From contig NZ_JAUIRR010000004.1 of the NCBI RefSeq assembly GCF_030577135.1, positions 75,693 to 139,692 on the forward strand: a stretch of DNA of 64,000 nt, written 5' to 3'. Position numbers and translations under genes: made by a program. Below, in pieces: positions 1 to 8,788 of this stretch. The stretch is from Sulfurimonas sp. hsl 1-7 (GTDB lineage: Bacteria > Campylobacterota > Campylobacteria > Campylobacterales > Sulfurimonadaceae). A model generated the notes under the pieces. The model was not told the DNA's origin, did no database searches, and saw only the letters and a program-made list of their open reading frames with translations. Position 1 is the stretch's first letter, and each line of letters begins with the position of its first letter.

Positions 1-397
1 GATGGTAGAACACCATCACCATCTACTGCTAAAAACAAATCTTAAAACACTCTTCCCTCAACATCCCGAAGCGTTAAAGCTAGTGATAGATAGAAGTGTA
101 GACTTCTTTGTCGAAGCACTCGGAGGTGGAGCAGTCTTTACTTCTCAACATGGAGACCCTCATCTTAGACAGCGCCACTTTAAGATACCCATCAATGAAA
201 ACGACAGAGAGATTTGGTTGGCTATGTATAAAAAAACACTAAAAGAACTAAAGTTTCCAAAAGAGCATTTAGAGGAGTTTTGGAGCTGGATCGAACCCCT
301 TTCAATCCGTATGATAAACCGTCGTACAAATACAAATGCGATCAAACGCCACCACTGGCATGAAGTAAAAAGAGAATTGCTACAGGGCAATGTATGA
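1..397 (+). CDS. truncated haemoglobin-like globin (5' end outside window)
   Basis: C-terminal part of a small 2-on-2 globin that would bind haem and react with O2 or NO. The visible 131 residues carry the proximal-helix motif LRQRHF (His59 of the visible part, the probable haem ligand) and the later Trp-rich helix EFWSWIEPLS, both typical of truncated haemoglobins. The first ATG, at base 2, is probably internal: family members normally have about 25-40 more residues before the segment that reads like LFPQHPEAL here, so the gene is most likely cut by the window edge. Its stop overlaps the next start by 4 bases (ATGA), so the two genes are translationally coupled. Group assignment (I, II or III) is uncertain. 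Confidence 0.72.
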   Translation, partial: MVEHHHHLLLKTNLKTLFPQHPEALKLVIDRSVDFFVEALGGGAVFTSQHGDPHLRQRHFKIPINENDREIWLAMYKKTLKELKFPKEHLEEFWSWIEPLSIRMINRRTNTNAIKRHHWHEVKRELLQGNV

Positions 398-1365
398 AAC
401 TGGGAATTTTTTTACTTACTGAAAACTATCATAAAACTCCTCACATAGCAATCTTAAATGACGTGGAACTAGCCGTTTATGTAGAATCTTTAGGGTTTGA
501 TGAAGTTTGGTTTGCAGAACACCATTTCAACTCTTTTAGCGTTATCCCTAATCCCTCATTAATGATGGCATATGTAGCGGCTAAGACCTCAAAGATCAGC
601 ATAGGAAGTGCAGCTTTTTTAGCCCCGTTTTACCAACCGCTTCGACTTGCAGAAGAGATATCTACACTTGATAACTTAAGCATGGGAAGGATAAATGCCG
701 GTTTTGCCAAAGGGGGATTTGCACTTGATCTTAAAAACTTTCAGGCAAGTTCCGAGGAGCTTCGAGTGAGACTCTTTAACAACGTTAGAGAGATTGATGA
801 AACACTCTATGAAAAAGAGGAGTTTTACCCAAAACCGATCCAGTCAAAAATCCCTTTTTATATCGCTACTTTTTCCTCTAAAGAGAGTATAGAGTTTGCA
901 GCAAGAAACAACTATGGGCTTATGTTCTCCCAAGGCGCAACAATTGAAGAGTGTGAAGAAGCGGTTGCATACTATAAACAACTCTCAGGTCTAGAGCCGG
1001 AAGTGGTACTAATGCGTGTATTTTACACCTCACATAATGCAGTTGAAGCGTATGAGAATGCGGTTGTGGCAACTGATCACTTTGTAAAGTCGATGCGCTC
1101 TTTGAATGCTTTTAAAGAGCAGCCCAGCTTCAATCAAGCCAATTACACTGCCCTGCTCGATCAAAGATACCAGTTTTTCGATGCAAAAAAATTTATGAGT
1201 TGTGCCGTTGTCGGGAGTGTAGATGAGTGTAGAAAAGAGTTCTTGGATATCAAAAGGAGGATAAACAAATTGCATTTAGTTTTAAAACCTGCATCTGTTG
1301 ATGCAAGAAGAATACGAAAAACTTTAAAACTCTTTCATGAAGAGATTCAACCATATATTAAATAA
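394..1365 (+). CDS. LLM-class flavin-dependent oxidoreductase (luciferase-like monooxygenase)
   Basis: A 323-residue cytoplasmic TIM-barrel flavoprotein of the bacterial luciferase-like family. The motif AEHHF at residues 41-45, after an ELAVYVESLGFDEVWF strand-helix unit, is the usual signature of luciferase-like monooxygenases that use FMNH2 and O2. The length is normal for the family. The substrate cannot be told from sequence; relatives act on alkanals, sulfonates or other small molecules. The start ATG overlaps the globin stop codon, which suggests the two products are made together, perhaps because both handle O2 (inference). Confidence 0.82.
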   Translation: MKLGIFLLTENYHKTPHIAILNDVELAVYVESLGFDEVWFAEHHFNSFSVIPNPSLMMAYVAAKTSKISIGSAAFLAPFYQPLRLAEEISTLDNLSMGRINAGFAKGGFALDLKNFQASSEELRVRLFNNVREIDETLYEKEEFYPKPIQSKIPFYIATFSSKESIEFAARNNYGLMFSQGATIEECEEAVAYYKQLSGLEPEVVLMRVFYTSHNAVEAYENAVVATDHFVKSMRSLNAFKEQPSFNQANYTALLDQRYQFFDAKKFMSCAVVGSVDECRKEFLDIKRRINKLHLVLKPASVDARRIRKTLKLFHEEIQPYIK

Positions 1366-1453
1366 AAAATATTTTATTGTGACTAGCTTTCATCGGCATT
1401 TATATCCCTTCTAGAACTCTAAAAAGTGGTATAAAATTTGCTGAATTAAAAGT

Positions 1454-2551
1454 ATGAAAAAAATACTATTTATACTTTTATTTACAGCAAGCCTCTTTTC
1501 TTCAGAGATTGAAGAGAATTATAAAACACTCAACAAAAAAATTGATCTCATTTCACCTCAACTGACGACAGAGGAGAAAGTCTCTTTATACTATCTTATC
1601 CTCTCAACACACGATAAGATAACATCGGCACTCAGCATTGATGAGACAAAAGTTAATTCACTCGAAGATATTCGCATCAAAACACTCAGCAACCTTTCAA
1701 ATCTAAAAAACAAAATAGACAACACGCAACTGGGAGAGATCAAAGAACTTTACATACAGATCAATGAAGATGCGAAAAAACTGATTGAAACACAAAGCAC
1801 TAAAAATGAAAAAATAGTTTATAAAGAGAAGATTGTATATAAAGATAAAATAGTAAACAAACAAAACTCTTGGAGCTATACGATCGCAGGTTCTATAATA
1901 TCTTTAATTATAGGTTTTATCATCGCCTATATACTTAGTTCAAAAAACAGAACACCCCAAGAGGATAAAGAGAACCTTTTAGCTCAAGAGCTGGCAAAAG
2001 ACAACCAAAAACTAGAGACCCGCATTTCTGAGCTTCAAAATTCTAACGATTCATACCTAACTGAGCTAGAGAATCAAAAAAACCAACTCAAAGCTGCAGA
2101 GAGTTCTTGGAGTAAAAAACTAGAAGAGCTACAGCAACAATACGATCAAGAAAAAAGAACACTTGAAATACAGATAGATGAACTAAATACTCAATGCCTA
2201 ACACTTCAAGAAGATAAAAAAAGTATTGATAATGAGCTTTCGAGCTATAAAACACAAGTAGAATCTTTAGATCAAGATAACGCTGCATTTGATGAAAGGC
2301 TCATAAGTGTTCAGCATCAAAGTCAAGATATCAATTCCATCTTAGACACAATTGCCGATATTGCAGAACAAACTAACTTACTGGCACTCAATGCTGCCAT
2401 TGAAGCTGCCCGTGCAGGTGAACATGGTCGCGGTTTTGCCGTAGTAGCTGATGAAGTAAGAAAATTAGCAGAGCGTACACAAAAGACTTTAAGTGAAGCA
2501 AAAGTGGAGATTTCAGCTGTTGTTGACGGCATCGCAAATCTTAAAACTTGA
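1454..2551 (+). CDS. MCP-like signalling protein with short cytoplasmic domain
   Basis: 365 residues: signal peptide or first TM at 1-17, a helical periplasmic region to about 135 containing a [15 protein letters not shown] repeat, a TM helix at about 141-162, a long coiled coil (about 172-280), and then the conserved chemoreceptor hairpin tip with the [19 protein letters not shown] and [18 protein letters not shown] motifs. The protein stops only about 30 residues after the tip, so the descending arm of the methyl-accepting hairpin is missing. There is no remnant in other frames before rho. The tip contacts CheA and CheW in known receptors, so it might act as a minor receptor or an adaptor, but this is inferred. 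It stands alone, 88 bases after the monooxygenase gene. Confidence 0.75.
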   Translation: MKKILFILLFTASLFSSEIEENYKTLNKKIDLISPQLTTEEKVSLYYLILSTHDKITSALSIDETKVNSLEDIRIKTLSNLSNLKNKIDNTQLGEIKELYIQINEDAKKLIETQSTKNEKIVYKEKIVYKDKIVNKQNSWSYTIAGSIISLIIGFIIAYILSSKNRTPQEDKENLLAQELAKDNQKLETRISELQNSNDSYLTELENQKNQLKAAESSWSKKLEELQQQYDQEKRTLEIQIDELNTQCLTLQEDKKSIDNELSSYKTQVESLDQDNAAFDERLISVQHQSQDINSILDTIADIAEQTNLLALNAAIEAARAGEHGRGFAVVADEVRKLAERTQKTLSEAKVEISAVVDGIANLKT

Positions 2552-2558
2552 CTTTAGG

Positions 2559-2584
2559 TAGTGTAATGTTGTAAAATTACACTA
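2559..2584 (+). terminator. hairpin between MCP-like gene and rho
   Basis: Perfect 9-bp inverted repeat TAGTGTAAT / ATTACACTA with an 8-base loop, 7 bases after the MCP-like stop codon and 73 bases before rho. No T-run follows, so it is not a classical intrinsic terminator. It may stabilise the upstream mRNA or attenuate rho, which is autoregulated by attenuation in E. coli. Confidence 0.4.
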
Positions 2585-2656
2585 TTAAAACAAGATACGC
2601 TTCTTATCTTAAATCTTTCTCACATAACAATCCCAAAAAATCAAGGTAGACTTTTC

Positions 2657-4003
2657 ATGAGCGAAAACACTCAATCACAACCCCGTAAAACAAAAACAAA
2701 TAACAAAACAACTAATTCAAAAAGAACACATACTCCTGTAAGCGGTTCTAGTGTTGAAGAGTTACGTACTAAAAGTATTGAAGACTTAGTAACACTCGCT
2801 ACAGAACTTGGTGTTGAACATCCAAATGAACTTAAACGTCAGGATGTAATTTTTGAGATCTTAAAAGCACAAACTGCTCAAGGCGGATACATCTTATTTA
2901 GCGGTATCTTAGAGATTATGCAAGATGGATACGGTTTCATCCGTTCAATCGACAAATCATTTAACGAATCAATCAATGATGCATATGTATCGAATACACA
3001 AATTCGTCGTTTTGCATTAAGAAACGGAGACGTTGTAACCGGACAGGTTCGCCCTCCTAAAGATCAAGAAAGATACTACGCACTTATTAAAATAGAAGCT
3101 GTAAACTCACTTCCACCGGAAGAATCTAAAAAACGTCCACTATTTGACAACTTAACTCCTCTTTATCCACAAGAACAACTTAAACTAGAGTACAAAGAAA
3201 AAGGTTTCACTGGCCGTATGATGGATCTTTTTGCTCCTATCGGTAAAGGGCAAAGAAGCCTTATCGTTGCACCTCCAAGAAGCGGTAAAACAGAACTTTT
3301 AAAAGAGATTGCACACGGTATCACTGCAAATCATGCAGAAGTTGATCTAATGGTACTTCTTGTAGATGAGAGACCAGAAGAGGTAACAGATATGGAGCGT
3401 AGCGTTAAAGGTGAAGTATACAGCTCAACTTTCGATATGCCTGCGAAAAACCACGTTAAAGTTGCAGAGATGGTAATCGAAAAAGCAAAACGTCGCGTTG
3501 AGCTTGGTCGTGATGTTGTAATCCTTCTTGACTCTATCACTCGTCTTGCTCGTGCATACAATACTGTTACACCTTCAAGTGGTAAAGTACTTTCTGGTGG
3601 TGTGGATGCGAATGCACTTCACAAACCAAAAAGATTCTTCGGAGCTGCAAGAAACATCGAAAACGGCGGAAGTTTAACGATCGTTGCAACAGCCCTGATC
3701 GACACAGGTAGTAGAATGGATGAAGTTATCTTTGAAGAGTTCAAAGGTACTGGTAATAGTGAAGTTGTTCTTGATAGAAAAATTGCAGACAGACGTATCT
3801 TCCCGGCAATCGACATCCTTAAATCTGGTACTCGTAAAGATGATCTTCTTATCGGTAAAGATACTTTACAAAAAGTATTTATCCTTCGCCAAATGCTTCA
3901 TAAACAAGATAATGAGGTTGAAGCTCTTAAATTTATCTATACTACAATGGGTAAAAAAGAGACAAATGCTGAGTTTTTAGAGAGTATGAATACAGATAAG
4001 TAA
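2657..4003 (+). CDS. rho: transcription termination factor Rho
   Basis: Hexameric RNA-dependent ATPase that ends transcription at Rho-dependent sites. 448 residues: a Lys/Thr/Asn-rich N-terminal extension (1-33), the Rho N-terminal helical domain (about 35-75), a cold-shock-type RNA-binding domain (about 80-150, with DGYGFIR), and the RecA-like ATPase with Walker [10 protein letters not shown] near 204-212, Walker [11 protein letters not shown], and the secondary RNA-binding loop [20 protein letters not shown]. All key elements are intact. It opens a + strand block leading into murI 11 bases downstream. The identity is secure. Confidence 0.98.
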   Translation: MSENTQSQPRKTKTNNKTTNSKRTHTPVSGSSVEELRTKSIEDLVTLATELGVEHPNELKRQDVIFEILKAQTAQGGYILFSGILEIMQDGYGFIRSIDKSFNESINDAYVSNTQIRRFALRNGDVVTGQVRPPKDQERYYALIKIEAVNSLPPEESKKRPLFDNLTPLYPQEQLKLEYKEKGFTGRMMDLFAPIGKGQRSLIVAPPRSGKTELLKEIAHGITANHAEVDLMVLLVDERPEEVTDMERSVKGEVYSSTFDMPAKNHVKVAEMVIEKAKRRVELGRDVVILLDSITRLARAYNTVTPSSGKVLSGGVDANALHKPKRFFGAARNIENGGSLTIVATALIDTGSRMDEVIFEEFKGTGNSEVVLDRKIADRRIFPAIDILKSGTRKDDLLIGKDTLQKVFILRQMLHKQDNEVEALKFIYTTMGKKETNAEFLESMNTDK

Positions 4004-4014
4004 GGACAAACAGT

Positions 4015-4758
4015 ATGAAAGTCGGTGTATTTGACAGTGGTATTGGTGGACTAACGGTTGTAAAATCGCTGCTTAAACACCAACTTTTTGAAGAGATCGT
4101 ATACTATGGCGATACGGCTCGCGTCCCTTACGGTTCAAAAGATAAAAACACAATCATCCGTTACGGAATCGAAGCGGTTGAGATGTTTAAAAACTTTGAG
4201 CTCGATATGATTGTAGTTGCTTGTAACACTGTCAGTGCTTATGCTCTAAATGAGATGAACGAAACTGCATCTTGTCCCGTTATCGGTGTAGTTGAAGCGG
4301 GTGTACTTGCGTGTGCAAATATACTGGAAAATAAAGACGCAAACGTTTTAGTTCTGGGAACAAAAGCGACTGTAAATTCAAAAGCGTATGAAAACGGTTT
4401 AACAAATCTCTCCTATACAAACATCAACTCTCTTGCAACACCACTTTTTGTACCTATCGTTGAAGAGGAACTAAACAACAGTACGATTTTAGCCGAGACG
4501 ATGAAACACTATTTTAAAGATGTTTCAACGCCTGATGCTTTGATCCTAGGCTGTACACACTTCCCTCTTATCGCAGATGAACTGCAAAACCATTTCGGTG
4601 AGAATACGAAACTTATCCATTCAGGTGATGCGATCGTAGAGTACCTAAGCAACAGATTTGATCTAAGCAAAAAATATCCTGAGCCGACACTCAAATTTTT
4701 TGCATCGGAAAACCCTGAAGCACTTAGAAAAATTGCAAATAAATGGCTGGAACTATGA
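4015..4758 (+). CDS. murI: glutamate racemase
   Basis: Converts L- to D-glutamate for peptidoglycan. 247 residues with the racemase signature: VFDSGIGGLTVV at the N terminus (Asp7, Ser8), YYGDTARVPYGSK, the first catalytic cysteine in VVACNTVSA (Cys70) and the second in LGCTHFPLI (Cys180). The length is normal. It follows rho by 11 bases and its stop overlaps the ATG proposed for murD by 4 bases (ATGA), placing two consecutive D-Glu-related steps of wall synthesis (D-Glu supply and D-Glu addition) in one unit. Confidence 0.97.
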   Translation: MKVGVFDSGIGGLTVVKSLLKHQLFEEIVYYGDTARVPYGSKDKNTIIRYGIEAVEMFKNFELDMIVVACNTVSAYALNEMNETASCPVIGVVEAGVLACANILENKDANVLVLGTKATVNSKAYENGLTNLSYTNINSLATPLFVPIVEEELNNSTILAETMKHYFKDVSTPDALILGCTHFPLIADELQNHFGENTKLIHSGDAIVEYLSNRFDLSKKYPEPTLKFFASENPEALRKIANKWLEL

Positions 4759-5954
4759 AAAGAGTCTCTCTCTTTGGTTACGGTGTAACCACAAAACCCT
4801 TAGGGCTGCAAATAAAAAATTCTATCTTTTACGACGATAATGTAAAAGAGCCTTACTTTGATGAGGAAAAACGCCTCATCCGCCCATCAAGCGAGTTTAA
4901 TCCCGACTTTTCAGATCTAGAGATCCCATCACCGGGAATGCCTCCACACCATCCGATGATACAGAGTGCAAAAAATCTTATCAGCGAGTATGATTACTTC
5001 AAAGATGTGATGAACCTAAAAATCTGGATCAGCGGTACAAACGGTAAAACGACTACAACACAGATGACACAGCATCTTTTAGAAGACAAAAAAAGTGTAG
5101 CTGGCGGAAACATCGGTACACCGCTTGGCTCGCTTGATCCAAAAGCTCCGATCTGGATTTTAGAGACTAGTTCATTTACAATCCACTATACAAATGAAGC
5201 TGCTCCAAATATCTACGTACTTTTACCTCTGAGCCCCGATCATCTCTCTTGGCACGGAAGCATGCAAGAATACATCGATGCAAAACTCAAGCCTCTAAAA
5301 ATGATGAAAAAAGGCTCTACGGCTATTATCCCGGAAGCTTATAAAGAGTACGCAAGTGCGGCAAATATCATCACATATAAAGACGAAGCCGATCTGGCTG
5401 AGAAATTCGGCATAGATAAAGAGAGAGTAAACTTCAAAGGGGCATTCTTAATGGATGCTCTTTTGGCAATGGCAGTTGATAAAGTTCTTTTTGACCGCAT
5501 AGAGTATGACAAGATCAACTCATTTGTACTCGATCCACACCGTCAAGAGGAGTTTTACGATGCCCATAAACGCCTTTGGGTGAACGATACAAAAGCAACA
5601 AATTTAGATGCTACGATCGCAGCCGTAAAACGTTATGAAGATAAGTTTATTCACCTCATTTTAGGCGGTGATGACAAAGGTGTAGATCTAAGTGAACTTT
5701 TTGAGTTTTTACAGGGAAAAAATCTTAAAGTTTATGCAATCGGTTCAAACAAAGATAAACTCATCACACTGGCAGATAAGTACCAAATTCAAGCCCATAA
5801 ATGCAAAGACTTGGTAGATGCAGTAAGTGCAATAGATCAAGCACTGCAAAAGGATCAAGTAGCCCTGCTTTCCCCCGCTGCAGCGAGTTTAGACGAGTTT
5901 CAATCATACGCTCATAGAGGGAATCTATTTAAAGAGAGTGTAGCAAAACTATAG
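4755..5954 (+). CDS. murD: UDP-N-acetylmuramoylalanine--D-glutamate ligase
   Basis: Adds D-glutamate to UDP-MurNAc-L-Ala in the cytoplasm. It carries the Mur ligase P-loop ISGTNGKTTTTQ, the central-domain region LSPDHLSWHGSM, the C-terminal motif WVNDTKATNLDA and LGGDDKGVD. About 399 residues with this start, a little short, as is usual for Campylobacterota MurD. I prefer the ATG at 4755 (MKRVSLFGYG), which overlaps the murI stop as ATGA, over an in-frame ATG 12 bases upstream that would add MAGT. It directly uses the murI product. Confidence 0.95.
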   Translation: MKRVSLFGYGVTTKPLGLQIKNSIFYDDNVKEPYFDEEKRLIRPSSEFNPDFSDLEIPSPGMPPHHPMIQSAKNLISEYDYFKDVMNLKIWISGTNGKTTTTQMTQHLLEDKKSVAGGNIGTPLGSLDPKAPIWILETSSFTIHYTNEAAPNIYVLLPLSPDHLSWHGSMQEYIDAKLKPLKMMKKGSTAIIPEAYKEYASAANIITYKDEADLAEKFGIDKERVNFKGAFLMDALLAMAVDKVLFDRIEYDKINSFVLDPHRQEEFYDAHKRLWVNDTKATNLDATIAAVKRYEDKFIHLILGGDDKGVDLSELFEFLQGKNLKVYAIGSNKDKLITLADKYQIQAHKCKDLVDAVSAIDQALQKDQVALLSPAAASLDEFQSYAHRGNLFKESVAKL

Positions 5955-5988
5955 CTCTTTAATAATCTTCTTTTAACACTTTAAATGC

Positions 5989-5994
5989 TAAAAT
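5989..5994 (+). promoter_or_regulatory. putative extended -10 element for dnaX
   Basis: TAAAAT preceded by TGC (extended -10 pattern TGnTAAAAT), 29 bases before the GTG start of dnaX, in the only gap between murD and dnaX. The -35 region is T-rich with no clear hexamer, as is usual for Campylobacterota sigma-70 promoters. Confidence 0.42.
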
Positions 5995-6022
5995 CTCTCT
6001 ATCTATAAAAGCGGAGAAAAGT

Positions 6023-7843
6023 GTGAAAGAAACATCTGAAGTATTAGCGAGAAAATATCGTCCAAAGAACTTTGACGAGCTTATCGGACAAGACACGATT
6101 GCCCAAACTCTTTCACTCGCACTCGATTCAAATCGTCTTTCACACGCTTACCTTTTCTCAGGTCTAAGAGGAAGCGGTAAAACTTCAACTGCGCGTATCT
6201 TTGCAAAAGCGCTTATTTGTGAGCAAGGTGTCTCACACCACCCTTGCGGCAACTGTGAAAACTGTACTATGGCTATTGAAAACCGTCATATGGACATCAT
6301 TGAGATGGATGGGGCTTCAAGCCGTAAGATTGACGATATCCGTGACCTGATTGAGCAGACAAAATACCGCCCTGCCGTAGCACGTTACAAGATCTTCATT
6401 ATCGATGAAGTGCATATGCTCACAAAAGAGGCGTTTAATGCCCTGCTAAAAACTCTTGAAGAGCCGCCTGAATATGTGAAGTTTATCTTGGCTACTACTG
6501 ATCCGCTGAAACTTCCGGCAACTATCTTAAGCCGTACACAGCATTTCCGTTTTAAAAGCATTGCGACAAACAAAATAGTAGAGCACCTCGTACATATCTT
6601 GAACTTAGAGGAAATTGCGTATGAGCATGATGCGTTAGAGATCCTAGCCCGCAGTGGTAGCGGTTCACTTCGTGATACGTTGACACTTCTTGATCAAGCT
6701 ATTATCTACTCTAAAAACCATGTAGATATCCCAACCGTAACAGATATGCTAGGGCTTGTTGATCCACAGTTTATAGCAGATCTTTTCAATGCTGTTTTTA
6801 CAAAGAACTATGCAAAACTAGTAGAGCTTACAAAAGTTCTTGAGGATTATGACAGTGAGATGGTTGTTGATGAGCTGATCGCATACCTCAAAGAGAAGAT
6901 GTACAACCACGATGCACTTTTCTCAACACTTGTACTTGACAGATTTTTTAGAATTTTAAGTGAATCAAAATACCTCTTTAGCATAAATGCAGACGGTTCA
7001 TTTGTTCTTTCTATGATCTTCTTTAAGATGATCGAAGCGTTAAAAATCCAAGAGATCGATCAGATGATCGAATCATTTGAAAAAGAGGTTCCAAAAGAGA
7101 ACCTTTCTGTTGCTAAGATCAAGGTACAAAGCACTACACCAGAGATGGCTGCACAAGTACAAGAGACACAACCCCACACACCAGAAACAGTTCAAGCTCC
7201 ACAACAGGAGATTCAAGAACCAGAAGCTGTACAAGAGGAAGTAGTAGAGGAGCCAACACCTGTAACTGCCGTAGTAAATCCGCATCAAGCACAGTTTGAT
7301 ATGCTTGTAGACTCAATTGCCGATCGTAATTATGAGTTGGGAGAGTGTTTCAAAAACAACATCACTTTTATCTCGTTTGAGAATAATTTACTTACTTGGG
7401 AGAGTTGTGCAAGTGAAGAGTGTAAAAAACTTCTCAAGCATGGATACTCTGTGATCAAACAGCTTGTACGTGAAACCTTTGGTTTTGAAACTCAAATCAA
7501 GGGGATAGCCTGCAGCAAACCGCTAGAGGAAATTAAAGAGGAAACTGTACCTCAGGTTCAAGAAACTCCTAAACCACAAGAGGAAGCTCCTCGCCAAGAG
7601 TTCCAAGCTCCTCCTGCACAGCAACAAGCTATGCAAACTCCGCCGCAAATGCAAGAAGCTCCCCAAAGCGGTTCAACGACTGCAGATATTGAGATGGGTG
7701 GGAGTGCAAGCTGTGTAACAAACTGTGATGAGCCTTCACGCCAAGATGAAGTAAACGGTACAGATATTACACAAGAGCCGATGGTACAAAAAGCGATAGA
7801 ACTTTTTGAAGCGAAGAAAGTGACTATTCAGTCGAAGATATAA
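6023..7843 (+). CDS. dnaX: DNA polymerase III subunits gamma/tau
   Basis: Clamp-loader ATPase of the replisome. 606 residues: Walker A GLRGSGKT at 47-54, zinc-binding cysteines at 66, 75, 78 and 81, the DEVH Walker B at 128-131, and the sensor region ATILSRTQHFRF. A long Pro/Gln/Glu-rich linker (about 380-420) leads to a tau-like C-terminal domain, then a second Gln/Pro-rich stretch and a short conserved-looking tail. The start is GTG, with GGAG 7 bases upstream. No poly-A slippage site stands out, so I cannot say whether a separate gamma form is made. Confidence 0.95.
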   Translation: MKETSEVLARKYRPKNFDELIGQDTIAQTLSLALDSNRLSHAYLFSGLRGSGKTSTARIFAKALICEQGVSHHPCGNCENCTMAIENRHMDIIEMDGASSRKIDDIRDLIEQTKYRPAVARYKIFIIDEVHMLTKEAFNALLKTLEEPPEYVKFILATTDPLKLPATILSRTQHFRFKSIATNKIVEHLVHILNLEEIAYEHDALEILARSGSGSLRDTLTLLDQAIIYSKNHVDIPTVTDMLGLVDPQFIADLFNAVFTKNYAKLVELTKVLEDYDSEMVVDELIAYLKEKMYNHDALFSTLVLDRFFRILSESKYLFSINADGSFVLSMIFFKMIEALKIQEIDQMIESFEKEVPKENLSVAKIKVQSTTPEMAAQVQETQPHTPETVQAPQQEIQEPEAVQEEVVEEPTPVTAVVNPHQAQFDMLVDSIADRNYELGECFKNNITFISFENNLLTWESCASEECKKLLKHGYSVIKQLVRETFGFETQIKGIACSKPLEEIKEETVPQVQETPKPQEEAPRQEFQAPPAQQQAMQTPPQMQEAPQSGSTTADIEMGGSASCVTNCDEPSRQDEVNGTDITQEPMVQKAIELFEAKKVTIQSKI

Positions 7844-7860
7844 TTTAATTTTAAATTTGT

Positions 7861-8436
7861 TTATTTACTAATATTTATCTTTAAATGTGTTAGTTTTTCT
7901 TCAAATTCTGTCGTTTTTTCAGCTAATAATTCAAGTTTTGGTTGAAAAAGTTCTAACCATTTTGTACCATCAATATCACCACTCTTATATTGTTCCTTAT
8001 AGGCATTCTTAATATCATTTAAACTATTTCTTATTTTTAAAATTTCATCATATTGCTTTTTTAGTTCAGGAAAGTACATATTAATTAACATAGTCAGTCT
8101 TTGAGGTTCATAATCTTTTTTTTCACCCCATTCAATTATTAGGTCAAGGGCTTGATTAAAAGTCAATTCCCCCTCCATTACCATTCTATATGGAAGTTGA
8201 TGAGATATAAGAGTATTAAAATATTTATTAGAAACTATGTAGAGTTCCTCTAGTTTTTCTCTTATTAATATTTCTTGTCTAATTTTATCATCATATTCAA
8301 ACTGGCTTTTAAAGCGTTTATCATGTGCTTTATTTGTATACCATGTTCCAAGTAATGTAAATGCAGAACCAATAAATACTCCCGCCAATGTCCATACTTG
8401 AACAGGAAGAGAATTTAATATTTCCAAGTTTTCCAT
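7861..8436 (-). CDS. uncharacterised protein with one N-terminal TM helix
   Basis: 191 residues that I do not recognise by function. A hydrophobic segment at about 14-32 (VWTLAGVFIGSAFTLLGTW) anchors a mostly helical, charged cytoplasmic part rich in Lys, Glu and Leu. From memory, single-TM proteins with a similar VWTLAGVFIGSAFTLLGTWYTN start occur as scattered accessory genes in many proteobacteria. The gene is noticeably more AT-rich than dnaX or the regulator around it, and sits 4 bases after the sensor stub, where a histidine kinase domain would be expected. I infer a recent arrival, possibly linked to loss of that kinase. Confidence 0.6.
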   Translation of the reverse strand: MENLEILNSLPVQVWTLAGVFIGSAFTLLGTWYTNKAHDKRFKSQFEYDDKIRQEILIREKLEELYIVSNKYFNTLISHQLPYRMVMEGELTFNQALDLIIEWGEKKDYEPQRLTMLINMYFPELKKQYDEILKIRNSLNDIKNAYKEQYKSGDIDGTKWLELFQPKLELLAEKTTEFEEKLTHLKINISK

Positions 8437-8440
8437 TTAC

Positions 8441-8788
8441 TTATTTCTTCTTATAAAGTCTTTTCACAAGATTTTTAAGTAGCAGAGAGATCTTTAAGAA
8501 CTCCAGATTATGCTGTATCTCTAAGTGAGCATCGTAGTTTTTGTCATTTAGCTCTTCAAGATATTTGATAAGAGCATTGATATCTTTGTCAAGTTTAAAA
8601 ACAAACTTTTTCAGTATATAGTAACTCACCACATACAAAATAAATACAAGTTCAAAGTATGAGAACCAAAAATCCGGTGGCAGTTTTGTATCTACAAGCG
8701 TGTATTTTAAAATAAGACCGATAATAATAAATATCGCACTTACAATGATAAAGAAGTGCATATAAATTCTGTTTTTGATAGTTAACAT
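8441..8788 (-). CDS. two-TM sensor-kinase-like stub lacking a kinase domain
   Basis: 115 residues: TM helices at about 9-30 and 41-62, a short periplasmic loop between them (LVDTKLPPDFW), then a charged helical segment that resembles a HAMP/linker region, and then the stop. Position and topology are those of the sensor half of a two-component system: the gene directly follows an OmpR-type regulator and overlaps its end by 7 bases. No H-box, N-box or G-box is present here or in any frame downstream. It may be a shortened histidine kinase or a small membrane partner of the regulator. Confidence 0.6.
   Translation of the reverse strand: MLTIKNRIYMHFFIIVSAIFIIIGLILKYTLVDTKLPPDFWFSYFELVFILYVVSYYILKKFVFKLDKDINALIKYLEELNDKNYDAHLEIQHNLEFLKISLLLKNLVKRLYKKK

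Noticed and set aside
2323-2532. Antisense reading frame inside the MCP-like gene
   Set aside because: It mirrors the strongly biased receptor tip codons and has no SD or separate promoter. The plus-strand protein is clearly conserved.
2552-2656. Frameshifted remainder of the MCP signalling domain after 2551
   Set aside because: Only 105 bases remain before rho and no frame continues the hairpin, so a simple frameshift does not explain the short receptor.
7073-7316. Two antisense reading frames over the dnaX linker
   Set aside because: They are products of the Gln/Pro/Glu-rich linker composition, with no ribosome site and Leu/Tyr-rich nonsense sequence.
7861-8440. Frameshifted kinase domain after the sensor stub
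   Set aside because: No H-box, N-box or G-box motif is found in any frame; an unrelated gene fills this interval.
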